Below are positions 35,653 through 47,880 of a DNA stretch of 64,000 nucleotides, piece after piece. Positions within the stretch are counted from its first letter, which is position 1; each line of letters begins with the position of its first letter. A model generated the notes under the pieces. That model saw nothing but the letters and a program-made list of their open reading frames with translations, searched no databases and had not been told where the DNA came from. Position numbers and translations under genes: made by a program. The stretch is from Gossypium raimondii (taxonomy: Eukaryota > Streptophyta > Magnoliopsida > Malvales > Malvaceae). Location: contig NC_068574.1 of NCBI RefSeq assembly GCF_025698545.1, positions 42,928,014 to 42,992,013 of the forward strand, read 5' to 3'.

Positions 35653-38600
35653 TGTAACAGCCCGATTCTAGGCCTAGTCAAAACAGTGGTTTCGAGACCA
35701 CAAATCTGACGAGGGAAAATATAATTATTTTTTTTTATGGTCTACAATTTCATGAAAAAATTTCGTGAAAATTTCGTTCGAAAATTTCGACGTTTGGGCA
35801 CTCAATTTAGTCAAAAGGACTAAATTTTAAAAAGTGAAAAAGTTGGGTTCTATACGTTAGAGGTGTCCAATTGCTATGAAACTTTAAATCGGAGGTCCTT
35901 ATGTGGTAATTGGACCATTAGTTACTTGATGGACAAAAATGGTGTCATCTTCTTCATGGTGAACGAAATCAGCAAGGGGGAAGCCATATTTAGGGTTTTC
36001 AAGCTTCCAAGCTCCATAGTAAGTGATTCCAAGCCCCGTTTTTAATGTTCTTTACGTTTTTGGAGTCCCGGTAACTTAATTTAGCTTATTCTAGCAATAA
36101 TTTAACCTAAGGTTCATATTTGGAAAAATACCCATAGGTGAAATGTGTTTATTTTGATGTTTTATGGTATAATATGAAGCTTAAAATTATGTTAAATAAC
36201 TTTTGCTAGCCGATTTTAAGTGAAAACGGGTAAATCGACAAAATCGGTAAAAATATTTAATGTTCATAAGTACATGTTAGAGTGAGAATTTGATATTGCC
36301 ATAGAAGGAAAAAGTGTTCAGCATGTTGGAAAACATAAGAATAAGGAGTGAAATTTAATTTTCGAGCTTGAGGACAAAAATGTAATTATCTAAAGTTTAG
36401 GGACAAAATCATAATTTTGACAAAAGTTGAGTCGAAGCTTGTTTTAATAAATGTGAATGTTAAACAAGCTCAATTTGTTGTTATAGATCAAGAAAGATGA
36501 GAAGTCAACCTTAATCGGGGAAAAGAGAAGATTGGGGATTAAATTCCAAAATCTTTACATTTTGTATCGAGGTAAGTTGTATGTAATTAATACATTGTTA
36601 TAATTATTTTTGTTATATTTTGTGACAATATATGCGAAAGGGTTGGATATGAAATTGTCATATTAAAGTTAGAAATTTGAAATTGATAGTTGATTTGTTT
36701 AAAATCAGCTTGGTTTATGGATATACCAACTGCAAGTAATGGTTGAAGTGATTTAAATCGAATTATTAAATTGGTTATGGAGTTGAGTGGAAAGATTGAT
36801 ATTATAATGTGCTATGGAAAAATTGTAAATTATTGGAAAGTAAGAATACTTGTGGAACTGTCGAAATGGTAAAGATTTGAATAAGGTATCGATGAACACG
36901 TGTGTAGCATTGTGTGAAGGCTACTACGTGTATCGATAAATAATGGTCACATGTGTAGTACTGAGTGAAGGCTACAATGTGTACCGAGAAGCTTTGGTCA
37001 CGTGTGTAGTACTGTGTGAAGGCTACTACGTGAATCGATAAATGATGGTCACATGTGTAGTACTAAGTGAAGGCTACAATGTGTACCGAGAAGCTTTGGT
37101 CACGTGTGTAGTACTGTGTGAAGGCTACTACGTGTTTCGATAAATAATGGTCACATGTGTAGTACTGAGTGAAGGTTACAATGTGTACCGAGAAGCTTTG
37201 GTCACGTGTAGTACTATGTGAAGGCTACTACGTGAATCGATAAATGATGGTCACATGTGTAGTACTAAGTGAAGGCTACTATGTGTACCGAAAAGCTTTG
37301 GTCACGTGTGTAGTACTATGTGAAGGCTACTACGTGAACCGTAAAACTTGATCACGTGTGTAGTACTATGTGAAGGCTACTACGTGAACCGTAAAACTTG
37401 ATCACGTGTGTAGTACTATGTGAAGGCTATTACGTGTATCGAATGATAAAAGTAACATGGGTAGTACTGTGTGAAAAACCCCAAATATTTGTTGTTATAC
37501 CGACATGTTCAATGAGATATGAGTATGTGATTGGAACGTGATAAGTTGCAAAAGAGTTACTGAAGTGATGAAGTCTTGTATTGTGTTATAAAATAAATGG
37601 TTATAGTGCTATGTGAATGAGGGATGTTGGAATAGAATAGATTTGGACAAGGATGTGATGTTAGTTTGAAAAATCACCAAAATTATAGAAATTGAGTTAG
37701 TGGTTGAATAAGACATGAAATTAAATCTTAATGAGTCTACTTTCACATAAAATAGAAATAATAGGCAAAGGAGTTATATATTTTGAGATATTGGAATTTT
37801 AGTGAGACAAGGTCTGAACGATTTTGAAATCCTCTGTTTTGAATTTGGAAAATCACTAAAAATTTCACAAAAATAATTATGTTTTTCAATTTACATTATT
37901 AAATTTATTATTGAATCTATATTCAAAATAAATAAGTGGGAACATCATTTGAAATCTGTACTAAGAGATAACTGACTTTTAGTGAAGAGAGGGCAGAAGT
38001 GTCAAGCAGTGAAATAGGGGAATTTTAGAGAATAAAATGTACTAATTTTCCAAAACCAAAATTTTTTAAATTTTTATGGTAAGAAGGTATATGATGTAGT
38101 TTCAGGAAAAATTTACAAATCTTAATTTGGAGTTCCGTAACTCCGGATAAAAATAATTTAGTGACTGTGACGCAGAGAAACAGTTTGCTGAAAATTGAAT
38201 AGATAATAGATTTATGTGTGATAAAAATTATATTATATATGGTATCATGCTAGAAATTTATTTATAAATTACATACATACTTACTAAGATATAAGATTAC
38301 TCTTCTTTATTTTTCCCTTTTTTTATAGTGATATTAATCAGCTCGGGAATTGGACGGGGTCAGAACATCATCCACACTATCATCATCATCTTTTGGGTAT
38401 TTTGCAACCAATACTTTGAAAAATGGCATGTATAGATGACTTAATGTAATGTGGTATAAATTTATATTTATGTATAAAATATTGTTTGGTTTAAAATGTT
38501 GGTGTATATTAATTGATAAATTGTTTCCTTAAACAATTAACAAAGTAATTAGAATGTTGTCGATGGATAAATTGTGTCGAACATATAATTGTATTTGGTT

Positions 38601-38768
38601 GAAATATTGAAGTTGTTTGAAATTGTGTTTTGAGAATTTGCAGGAGGAATTGAATGTTTATGAAAAGGAATTATGTCAAAAATTTTAAATATATATATAT
38701 ATATTTTAGATCGTTTGATAACACTTCTTACTTTGTTTCAATGATGAATACGGGTAAGAGGTGTTACA
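35653..38768 (+). mobile_element. Gypsy-type solo LTR, 3.1 kb
   Basis: TGTAACAGCCCG...GAGGTGTTACA. Both ends align with the solo LTR at 25647-28505 (shared cagtg.tttcgagaccacaaat near the 5' end and gaatacgggta near the 3' end), so they are of one family. No primer site or internal domains flank it. Flanking pentamers ttctc and tcaac do not match, so the target duplication is lost. It contains the 51-bp tandem array. Confidence 0.85.
36899..37476 (+). repeat. 51-bp tandem array with alternating monomers inside an LTR
   Basis: Eleven full monomers plus a partial twelfth, each beginning with a CACGTGTGTAGTAC- or CATGTGTAGTAC-type phrase. Units 1-8 alternate between a type ending in cgataaatgatggtca and a type ending in cgagaagctttggtca, giving a 102-bp higher-order period. 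Units 9 and 10 are identical to each other. Small deletions in individual units explain the slightly short total. It lies in the LTR part upstream of the probable leader. Confidence 0.93.
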
Positions 38769-38794
38769 TCAACATTTCAACCACCCCATAATCT

Positions 38795-40399
38795 TGTTAG
38801 ATCTAGTGCCCTAAGTGTAGGAAATTCATTTTGTATACTTATATTTTTTGAACAAATTGGTTTAATAAAATATTCATTGATTACATTAATAGTCGTTGTA
38901 TATTGTCCTCAATGTGTTTGCACACAAAGCAAAATGGAAGCAAATATTGACTCATTGGTTATCTAACGTTTAACTAATAACGTGGTCGGATTGTAATATG
39001 GAAAGACAATTTGTATTAGTAGATAAAACTAAACATGTCCTTAGTCTAATTGGAAATGAGCAAACAGATTGAAAGATTAATATATCATCTATCAAGTCCA
39101 ATAGGGGAGATGTTTTGTTTTGAGCATCGGAGCGAATGACTCCCAAAAGATAGAGACATAGATGTGGTTGACTAGACAACAATTTATCAGATAGGATCAA
39201 AATAGAATAGGTTCTAGATCCGTCTATGGATTTATTTACTTTTGATGTTCATAGTTTGACATACCTTAATCCTGAGTGGATGATAGGCTATGTATGTGTG
39301 ACCTGTATACTTTGATGTAAGTAAAAGCCTGAGTTCTAATAGATAAGAAGTCAAAAGCTGGTGCACTAGGTATAAAACTTCTATGGTATGTAGCATCATT
39401 TATAATAGTGGAATTCATAGCCCAACTAATAGGTAAATGATATCCTCTCATTAACATTACATGATAAATGGAAAGTAAACGTAGTCACGAGTCATTTTTC
39501 TTTTTGATAAATGACTTAATTACTATTTGATAGTAATTAACTTTTCATGAATTAAGATATAATGGTTACCATGAGATAAAATATGATCATATTAGGAGAA
39601 CAGATTTACCCTAAAGAGATTAAGAATATCCTATGAGGGTAACACACTTATGACAAGGTCATTGGATGAGCACTTATTAAGTAGTTTTCATAATGACACG
39701 TAATTAGGGAGAGCTCAGCCACGATACTATAATGGAATGATTTTATGACTAAATAAGTTTATAAAATTAATAGGCAAAAAGCTGTAACTTAATTATAAAT
39801 TATTTGAGCCCTAATTATATATGTTAACGGTCTCTCTGCTAGCTCATTCAAACATAAATGAATTGCATGTAGAATCAAATGATGACAACCCTAGTATTAT
39901 TAACTAGGATGCGTCGCCCATCCCTCTCTACTTAGAGTAGGAGTGTGTTTTCTATTTAAATAATAATATTTTTTAAGCCTTATTCAACCAAGATTTTTCT
40001 ATCTCTCCCTGTAAATAGATGTTAACGGTGGACCTAATACACTCACTTATTGATTATTGAGTTATCGTTATTCTGTCAGAAAATAGTAGTAATTTATCTA
40101 CTTAGAATAAGTTTTATTTTTTGGGAATTACAATATTTATTGGTTTCTATTGAGTGAATTACTTTCCTACTGAAAGCAATAATATTGTTTCATGTTTTGT
40201 TTTTTATTCATGTTGCTCGAGCCCACACTCGACACAATTCATGGAGAAGGCTGGGATCGACTTGAATCTATCTCGCACAAAGCACATGTACTTTTCTGTA
40301 AAAGTTTATTATTATAAATATCATAAACCAACTTGATTTTGAAAATTTTTAAACTTCCACAATAACTGTAAATCGTTTTCTTAACTAGATTTTCCAACA
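38795..40399 (+). mobile_element. Copia-type solo LTR with AATCT target duplication
   Basis: 1,605 bp, TGTTAGATCTAG...TTTTCCAACA. AATCT is present on both sides (38790-38794 and 40400-40404). The TGTTAGA...CCAACA ends are typical of copia LTRs. No internal region, so it is a solo LTR. It sits 26 bases after the end of the gypsy solo LTR. Strand is inferred from the atctcgc..acaaagcac leader-like part near 40270 and is uncertain. Confidence 0.9.
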
Positions 40400-40779
40400 A
40401 ATCTTACATTCTTAAATAGTGTCAAGATGTTGTAATATACGGTGTAATCTCATTATGATATTATAATCTATTCCTTAGGTTATCTTAGATTACGGACGTA
40501 ATCTTGAATTTTCAACTACTTTGCCTTTTGTTTTTATTATTTTACTCAATTTAGGCTTTTTTCTCAAATAAATTATAAGATTAATTAAAACAAAAATATA
40601 TTTTATCTTAATAGTAAAACAATAGATATCATATTTTAAATTTATAATTATTATATTTACTTTAATATTTTATTTATTAGTATATTAATTATGGTTATAA
40701 TTATAATTTATAAATTTATGTTAACATCATATATTTACTTACTAATATATAAATTGTAACAAAAAATAAAAATTATTAT

Positions 40780-42341
40780 GGTTGAGGGAGGATAATAATG
40801 GGGGTAATTTTAAGGAGCATAGGGGAAGTCAAAACACTGAAAGAAGTAGAAGGTTGGCTTGATTTTTTTATCTAAGGCAACCACAAAATTTTATGGGATC
40901 TACCTTAGGGTTCAACTTGGAAGGAAGAAGGCCTCTAGATAAAGGGAAGGAAATTGAATTGTGTGAAGGAACGAGGAGGGGAGCTATGGAAGACGATAGT
41001 GAAGAGTTTCCTCTAATGAGTAGCGATGGAAATAAAAGGCTTAGGCCAGATAAACAAACTTTAGGAAAAATCTATCAGATCTTTCGTGGTTGAAGTGATT
41101 GAGAAATGTGAGGAAATTTGCAAAACTCAAATATTAACGAATACTAATGGGCAAACCAACCAGACACAATGAAAATCGTAAGCTGAAACGTCCGTGGATT
41201 AAGAAATCCACGGGGCATTAGGAGGCTTTAACGTACGTTGAAGCAACATAATCCCCGAATTATCTTCCTTATGGAGATAGTTGGATAGTAAGCGAAAGGA
41301 AGGCGTATGACGACAATGTGAGTTCTATAATGGGATTGATGTGTCAGCTTTGGGCACTAGAAGAGATTTGAGCGTAGGGTGAAAGGGGGATTTACTTGTC
41401 AGCCTAAGAAGTTTTTCTATAAACCATATTGATGTTGATATTGAAGAAGATAGAGTTGGGTCAAAGTGGCGAATGACAGGTTTTTATGGGTCCCTAGAAG
41501 CTCGAGGAAGGAGTGGAGCATGGGATCTTTTAAGAGGGTTGGGAAGAGAATAGATTACCCCATGGCTAGTTTGTGGGGATTTCAATGAAATTATTTACTC
41601 TTTTGGAAAAGAAAGAGGTCTACCAAGGGAAGAAGGATGCATAGAGGAATTTATGGCAACACTAGAAGATTGTCATCTTGAAGATGTAAGATATACAGGT
41701 CGTTGGCTTACATGGGAAAGGGGCAACCTCTTGGAGACGAATATTAAAGAACGACTTGACAGAGGGGTGGCAAATTTGGAATGGATTAGGTTATTTCTTG
41801 AATACACGACCAGGCATTTGTCATATTCCTTTTCTGATAATTGCCCTCTCTTGTTTCAAACAAAACTTGAAAAAGTGAATAGGAAATTATTGATTTTAAG
41901 ATTTGAATCATGGTGGACTATCGAAGAGTTGTGTGAGAAGGAGGTGAAAAAGTTATGGGAGCAAAGTAGGGGAAGTGTGGTGGAGCAGTTAGCAATTCTA
42001 AGGAAAGGGTTACAAAGTTGGATAGTGGGAATTAAAAATTAAAGAAAAGAGGCATCAAGGAGACTGCTCACGAAATTGGAAGAAATTGATGGAATGGAAA
42101 GAACAAACCAAAATTTAGCAGAATTACTTGACACATAGGTACAATTAAATTTGGAAATTAAAAAAGAAGAGAGATATTAAAAGCAAAGGGATAAGGTAAA
42201 TTGGTTAAAGATGAGAGATAGGAACATAGTTTTTCCACAACTTCGCATCCCAAGAAGAATGAATCGAATTGATGAATTAGAGAATGAATTAGAACAATCA
42301 ACCATGGATCAACAAGGGATGGTTGATGTGGCAAAGAGGTA
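40780..42341 (+). mobile_element. L1-type LINE: ORF1 end and endonuclease region
   Basis: Plus strand, decayed. About 40893-41093 is an ORF1-like tail. From about 41160 the apurinic endonuclease domain appears: NVRGLRNP at the start, then MTGFYGS, WLVCGDFNEIIY (the catalytic GDFNE at about 41573) and later FSDNCPLLF in place of SDH. Many stops and frameshifts. It continues after the copia insertion at 42347-43434. Confidence 0.85.
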
Positions 42342-42346
42342 CTTTG
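42342..42346 (+). repeat. Target-site duplication CTTTG (left)
   Basis: CTTTG precedes the left LTR and recurs at 43435-43439 after the right LTR. This is the five-base duplication made on insertion of the copia element into the LINE. Confidence 0.9.
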
Positions 42347-42579
42347 TGAAAGAGAAGCAATTTTGGTTTGAACGACAAGAGTTAATTTTCATTGCTTTGC
42401 ATTACAAATAAATACAATTGTTTAACTAGGTGTTCGAGATAGAATACAACAGTGGTTTGAATCTTTCAAACTATTCAAAAAATAAACAAATCCAATCCTA
42501 ACTGATTTGAATTAAAAACAAAAAACAAGCCATGTCAGCTAGGTGAGGAAGTGACGTGGATTGAGTCAGTTGCTTAACA
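42347..42579 (-). repeat. 3' LTR of the deleted copia element
   Basis: 233 bp, TGTTAAGCAACTG...CTCTTTCA on the minus strand. Nearly identical to 43201-43434; it keeps the expected CA end, which the other copy has lost (TA). Confidence 0.92.
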
Positions 42580-43200
42580 CCCCCCCGACAAATGGATGGG
42601 GGAAGCACCAGCAGTTTGTCTTTCATCAACAAGAAACGTGATTTTGACAGTGGCTTAGTGAGAGCATCAGCCAATTGATCCACAGTGGGTATGTAGGAAA
42701 CAACAAGATGCTTCTACCGAACCTGATCTCGAACAAAGTGGAAATCGAGCTCCAGATGCTTTGAGCGAGAATGAAAAACTGGATTTGCAACCAAGTATGT
42801 AGCAGCCACGTTGCCACACCATATCCGAGGAGTAGACGACAGAGGATGTCGCAGCTCACGAAGTAGACAACAAAGCCAGAATAACTTAGAGGCAGTTGTA
42901 GCAAGCGCTCGGTATTCAGAATCAGTGCTGGAACGAGCAACGGTCTTCTTTTTCTTTGAGCACCAAGAAACAAGATTGGCACCATGATAAATAACATAAG
43001 CCGAGGTACTCTTTCAATCAAGTTTGTCTCCACCCCAATCGGCATCAGAGTAGGCAGTTAAAGCATTTGAAGTAGATCAACGGAACACAATGCCATGACG
43101 GAGGAGATATCAGCATCGGTGGTTCCCATAGCAGAAGAAGAAGGATCGGGAAAAAAAAAGAGCGGCGTTGAATCCTAAAAGATGGCTAAATCTGATACCA

Positions 43201-43434
43201 TAAAAGAGAAGCAATTTTGGTTTGAACGACAAGAGTTAATTTTCATTGCTTTGCATTACAAATAAATACAAGTGTTTAACTAGGTGTTCGAGATAGAATA
43301 CAACAGTGGTTTGAATCTTTCAAACTATTCAAAAAATAAACAAATCCAATCCTAACTGATTTGAATTAAAAACAAAAAACAAGCCATGTCAGCTAAGTGA
43401 GGAAGTTGACGTGGATTGAGTCAGTTGCTTAACA
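43201..43434 (-). repeat. 5' LTR of the deleted copia element
   Basis: 234 bp. It differs from its partner by tga/taa at the inner end, aattg/aagtg, ctaggtg/ctaagtg and one inserted t (aagtgacg/aagttgacg). Followed on the minus strand by the primer site at 43200-43191. Confidence 0.92.
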
Positions 43435-43439
43435 CTTTG

Positions 43440-44415
43440 AAAATATTTTTTCTTCTAGAGGTATTAGGAACTTAGACTACATTCTATCTGGTATTGAAAA
43501 TTGCATTATAGCAAATATGGACTAGTGGTTGGCTTTTGACTACACGATGAAAGAAGTTGTTATTGTGTTAAAAAGTATGTGGCCAACGAAGGATTTTAGA
43601 AGTGATGGCTTTCTAGCATTGTTTTTTCAAAAATTTTGGCATATTGTAAGGCATAAGGTGAATGAATTCTGTCTTGACATTCTGAATAAATAAGGATCTA
43701 TTGATGAAATTAATTTGACAAATTTAGTTCTTATTCCAAAGGTGGCCCATCCGACCAACCTTAAAAGCTTTCGTCCTATTAGTCTGTGCATAGTTATCTA
43801 TAAACTTATTTCCAAAACAATTGCGAGTCGGCTCCAAAAAGTTTTACACATATGTTTTGATGAAGCCCAAAGTGCTTTTGTTCTAGGAAGACTCATTACT
43901 GATAATATTATTTTTTTGTATGAACTAATACACGCTCTCAAACAATAAAGAATGAGTCTTCAATGAGGGATAACGCTTAAACTCAATATGAGTAAAGCGT
44001 ATGATAAAGTTGAATGGGGGTTTTTTGGAAAAAGCTATGTAAAATATGGGTTTTGCGCTATCTCTTGTGGACTTAGTTTTAAGATGCATTAGTTCGGTAA
44101 TTTACTCGGTATGCCTAAATGGTGAGATAGGGGAACGCTTCAAACCTACAAGGGGCTTACGACAAGGAGATCCCTTAAGCCCCTACTTGTTTTTAATTTG
44201 TAGTGAAGGATTATCGTCATTAATGAGATTAGTCGTACGAGAAGGTACTACTAAAGGCATAAGAGCTTGTCGCAGAGGACCGATCATTACTTATCTTTTA
44301 TTTGCAGACGACTATATCCTTTTTGGAGACGCTATAGTTAGGGGAGCTCAGAATTTAAAAACTATTTTACATCAAAACTCAAGTATGTTCATCAATGGTA
44401 AAACCCTAAAAGTTT
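43440..44415 (+). mobile_element. L1-type LINE: reverse transcriptase region, 3' truncated
   Basis: Continuation of the LINE. 43715-43948 reads LVLIPKVAHPTNLKSFRPIS, ASRLQKVL and DEAQSAFVLGRLITDNI, the classical L1 RT blocks. 44046-44417 reads GLRQGDPLSPYLFLICSEGL and YLLFADDYILFG, where FADD is the catalytic pair and is intact. Stops occur between the blocks. The RT ends abruptly near 44415, where LTR sequence begins; no 3' end or poly(A) is present. Confidence 0.9.
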
Positions 44416-44970
44416 AACAGTTTCACAAATTAGTCCCCGGGCTAGCTAGATTAAGCTACAACAATCCCGAAAGCATAGAAATAATTAAAAACAAGACAAA
44501 GATCATACCTAATTGCACAAAATAAGCATGGTCGAACCCTAGCACCCAAAAATAGTTTTCTTCTTTGTGAAAATCGGTTGGAAAATATGATAATGGAAGT
44601 TGTTTTATTTATTTTATCATTAATTACTATTTTACTTAATTAACCTTTATAAACTTTAATTATTACACAAAATGTCAAGCCATGATATTCCACTATCACT
44701 ATTATGGTCTAATTACCATATAAAGACCTCCACTTTAAAATTCTATGGCTATTTAATACGTTTAGCTATTAGAACTCAACTTTTGCACTTTACGCGATTT
44801 AGTCCTTTTATCAAATTGAGCATGTAAACGGTAAAATTTCTTAACAAAATTTTTATACGATATTTCTATCATGCTGTAGGAAATAAAATAATAATAAAAT
44901 AAATTTTCTAAATTCGAATTTGTAGTCCCAAAATCACTGTTTTGATTTCACTAAAAAACGGGTTGTTACA
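44416..44970 (-). mobile_element. Gypsy LTR fragment
   Basis: Homologous to the inner end of the solo LTR at 25647-28505 (its 27940-28505 part): shared ttagtcc.cgggctagctag, accatataaagacctccac and aaaaacgggttgttaca. Ends with TTACA at 44970. The other 2.3 kb of the LTR is missing, so it was truncated when it met the LINE. Confidence 0.85.
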
Positions 44971-46459
44971 TCAGGTGTGGCGACAATTCTGGGAGCAATC
45001 TGGGAATACTCATGCAGCAACATCAATACCCAAACATGACGAAAATAAGTATAAATAGGTTAAGATCCACTGAGTTATAAAATGCAATTTACTGAACTGA
45101 AAATGCTCAAATATGTGCTAAAGATAACTAAATGGGAAAAAATTAACCAATAAGTAGCGAGAAAACATATGTTCTTTCTAGTACTACCAGTTTGCAAGAA
45201 TTTTTGTTGTGGTGGACAAGTTTTTGAAGTATGCAACATTTATTCCATCGACCAAGCAGTGTCCTGCTAAGGAGGCAGCTCATTTGTTCCTTAGACATGT
45301 GGTGAAATATTGGGGAGTGTCACAGTCTATCATTAATGATCGAGGGGTGATTCACGAGCTGGTTCTGGACGGAGTTGTTCAAGTTAATGGGCTTAGACTT
45401 GATCTTTTCCACTAGTATACATCCACAAACAGATGGTCAAACATAGTAAGTGAATGCGCTGTCGGGGACGTATCTTCGGTACTATGTGAGTGCCACACAA
45501 ATTTGTTCCTTAGACATGTGGTGAAATATTGGGGAGTGTCACAGTCTATCATTAATGATCGAGGGGTGATTCACGAGCTGGTTCTGGACGGAGTTGTTCA
45601 AGTTAATAGGCTCAGACTTGATCTTTTCCACTAGTATACATCCACAAATCGATGGTCAAACATAGCAAGTGAATGTGTTGTCGGGGACGTATCTTCGGTA
45701 CTATGTGAGTGCCACACAAAAGGACTGGCCAAAGTTGTTAGATGTAGCCCAATTTTCTTACAACTTGCAACGAAGTGGGGCTACGAATCAGAGTCTGTTC
45801 GAGATAATGACGGGGCAACAGCCACTTACACCGAATGCTATTGTGACTCACTATGTGGGATCAAATCCAACGGCTTATCAAATTGCGAGGGATTGATAAG
45901 AGCAGAATGATTTAGCTAAGGCTTGTCTACACAAGGCAAGTAAGCGCAACAAGAAGTGGGTAGATTAGAATCAAATGGATATACAATTTTAGGTTGGTAA
46001 CTCAGTCCTTGCTAAACTACACTTGATTTTACGACATAATGGCTTGCACAAGGGGCTTGTGTGATAGAATGAGGGACCCTTTTGAGTTGTAAAGAAAGCA
46101 GGCAAAGTGGACTACAAGCTGGAGTTGTCTGTAAAGCTCAAAGTCTACCCAGTGTTCCATGTAAGTATGCCTAAGTCATTTCATGAGGATCAAGAGGATC
46201 TAAATCCAGACAAGTCCAAACGAGCAACAATAGGGGAAAAGGTCTCCTATGATCATGAAGTTGAAAGCATCGAGGCAGACCCTATAATCAGACAAAAGTA
46301 CTATTAGCCACGACATGAATACTTAGTTCGATAGAAGGGATTTCCCGATAGTGAGACATGTTGGGAACCCACCGAGGCCTTTTGGTAGTTCTAAGACAAG
46401 ATAGACTAGTTCCATGCAAAGGACGCGACGAGGGCGTAGCTAGAACAGGTGGGGGAGAA
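44971..46459 (+). mobile_element. Ty3/gypsy (chromovirus-like) integrase and chromodomain remnant
   Basis: Plus strand. The integrase core begins at 45209 (VDKFLKYATFIPSTK, HVVKYWGVSQSIINDRG). 45669-45896 continues (RYYVSATQKDWPKLLDVAQF and GQQPLTPNA), and 46107-46330 gives DYKLELSVKLKVYPVFHVSM plus a chromodomain-like EYLVR...SETCWEPTEAFW. Stops and a 219-bp duplication break the frame. A purine-rich AGGTGGGGGAGAA (46447-46459) is the polypurine tract. Sequence upstream of 45190 is not recognisable. Confidence 0.88.
45283..45720 (+). repeat. 219-bp tandem duplication within integrase
   Basis: Copies 45283-45501 and 45502-45720 run from tttgttccttagacatgtgg to gagtgccacacaaa. About six substitutions separate them. 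The unit equals 73 codons, but the element is already disabled by stops. Confidence 0.92.
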
Positions 46460-47041
46460 TGTCATGGGTTGCGCATGGGAGCCTGCAACCATGACACACT
46501 TGTATGATCCATCAAGTTCAAGGGAGATCATTTGGCCCAATCGGCTTAGCCTATTACTTTGAGAGATTGAAGGCCCATCTACAAAGCTTGGCACATATGG
46601 AATGTAATCTTTGAAGAAATGCAATCTTAGATATGAAATGTAAATCTTAGAAGATATGATTCTATAATCTTAGAGATTTGATTTGTAGATAGCTTTTAAT
46701 CTTAGCCATTGATGTACTTTAATTTGTACCATTGAAATTAGGGAGGCTTAAACATAAATAGAGGCCTCTCCCCCTCATTGTAAATCACTTCATTCTTGAG
46801 TAATAAGAATTCTTGAGAGCATTCACTCAAAACTTTATCTCTTGTGTTCTTAGCTTTTCTGTGACTTTGTTGTTGTTTTATTCTTCGTTCATCTTTGAGT
46901 TGGTTTCGCTTTGTGTTGGTGCCTTAGAGGAATTATATTAAATCCTCAATTGCTTGGAGTTAGCTGACTTAAGCGTTTTTCGAGCGACGAAATTGCCTAA
47001 GACCGCATGGATCGCGAGGCGGAAAATCTAAGTCTGTGACA
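46460..47041 (+). mobile_element. 3' LTR of the gypsy remnant
   Basis: 582 bp, TGTCATGGGTTG...AGTCTGTGACA, starting directly after the polypurine tract. It contains a TATA-like cataaataga near 46753 and the leader-side taagaattcttgaga near 46805. The matching 5' LTR is not in the window. Confidence 0.85.
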
Positions 47042-47880
47042 CTTAGACATGTTTAATCTATACATGACAAATCATAATTGCACATTCAATCACAGTCCAA
47101 AATAACAATTACATGTTATAAATTAAAACAAATAATTTATTTTATAATTATTATTTTATTAAATTATTTTAAAATTTTAATTTAAAGTTGAGTAATTTTA
47201 AGATGCTTGTTTGGATATTCTTTATCTAGTCATTTTAGTTGGGATTATTTCGAGTTTGAGTATTTTTATTTGAATCATTATTGAGTTCTAAGTTTGAATA
47301 AGTTCAAATTGTTAGTTAAAATTTCAAATTAAAAGTAAATATGTATATCTGAGTCAAACCAAAATGATTCCAATTATAAAACAAATAGTGTTTTTAGCCA
47401 TTTTGGAAGTTAAGAGGTTCTCGAGCTATTATTTAAGCATTTTGTTGAGTTGATATCACCTTTAATTGGATCATTAATTCAATTATAAAATTACAAAAAT
47501 ATCTCTTCTAATAAATTATAATTAATATTAGTATAAATAACATTTTTGTTTTTCATACTTTCGTATCATCTTTAAGTGAAAAGAATTAAAATTACAAATC
47601 TAAAGATCAAACTTGTGTTCAATAGTGTTAAAATACAAATTTATTACCACTCCACTGTATTTATCATTTAATTAATTTTAAAATAAAATATGTGGGTGTG
47701 ACAAAATTTAATATATTTAATGCAAATATATATTAAATATTATTTAAATTAAACATTTCAAAAGATTCATGTATCCATTATTCATGGTCCAATGCATATT
47801 TACATTGAAGGTTTTATGTTATTTGTGATTATTACATATTTTTCTTAAAAAGTATTTGTATGAAATATATAATCATACAC
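47042..47880. other. AT-rich spacer, nothing recognised
   Basis: Very AT-rich, no supported reading frame, RNA gene or transposon ends. Confidence 0.5.

Larger units (their letters stand above)
42347..43434 (-). mobile_element. Internally deleted copia element, 1,088 bp, complete ends
   Basis: Two LTRs (42347-42579 and 43201-43434) flank only about 620 bp. On the minus strand from the right: LTR; primer site TGGTATCAGA directly after it; a leader; a gag start (MGTTDADISSVMALC near 43125); then an abrupt join near 43060 to the RNase H end (YSDADWGG region, STSAYVIYHGANLVSWC, DSEYRALA, TVDQLADALTKPLSKSRF); and a polypurine run GGGGGGG against the left LTR. Protease, integrase and most of RT are missing, so it would need helper proteins. 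The LTRs differ at only about four positions, suggesting a recent insertion. Confidence 0.92.

Noticed and set aside
36899..37476. CRISPR-like array
   Set aside because: Units are contiguous repeats without unique spacers, in a plant LTR; it is a minisatellite.
46406..46624. 72-residue minus-strand frame
   Set aside because: Antisense to the polypurine tract and 3' LTR of the gypsy remnant.
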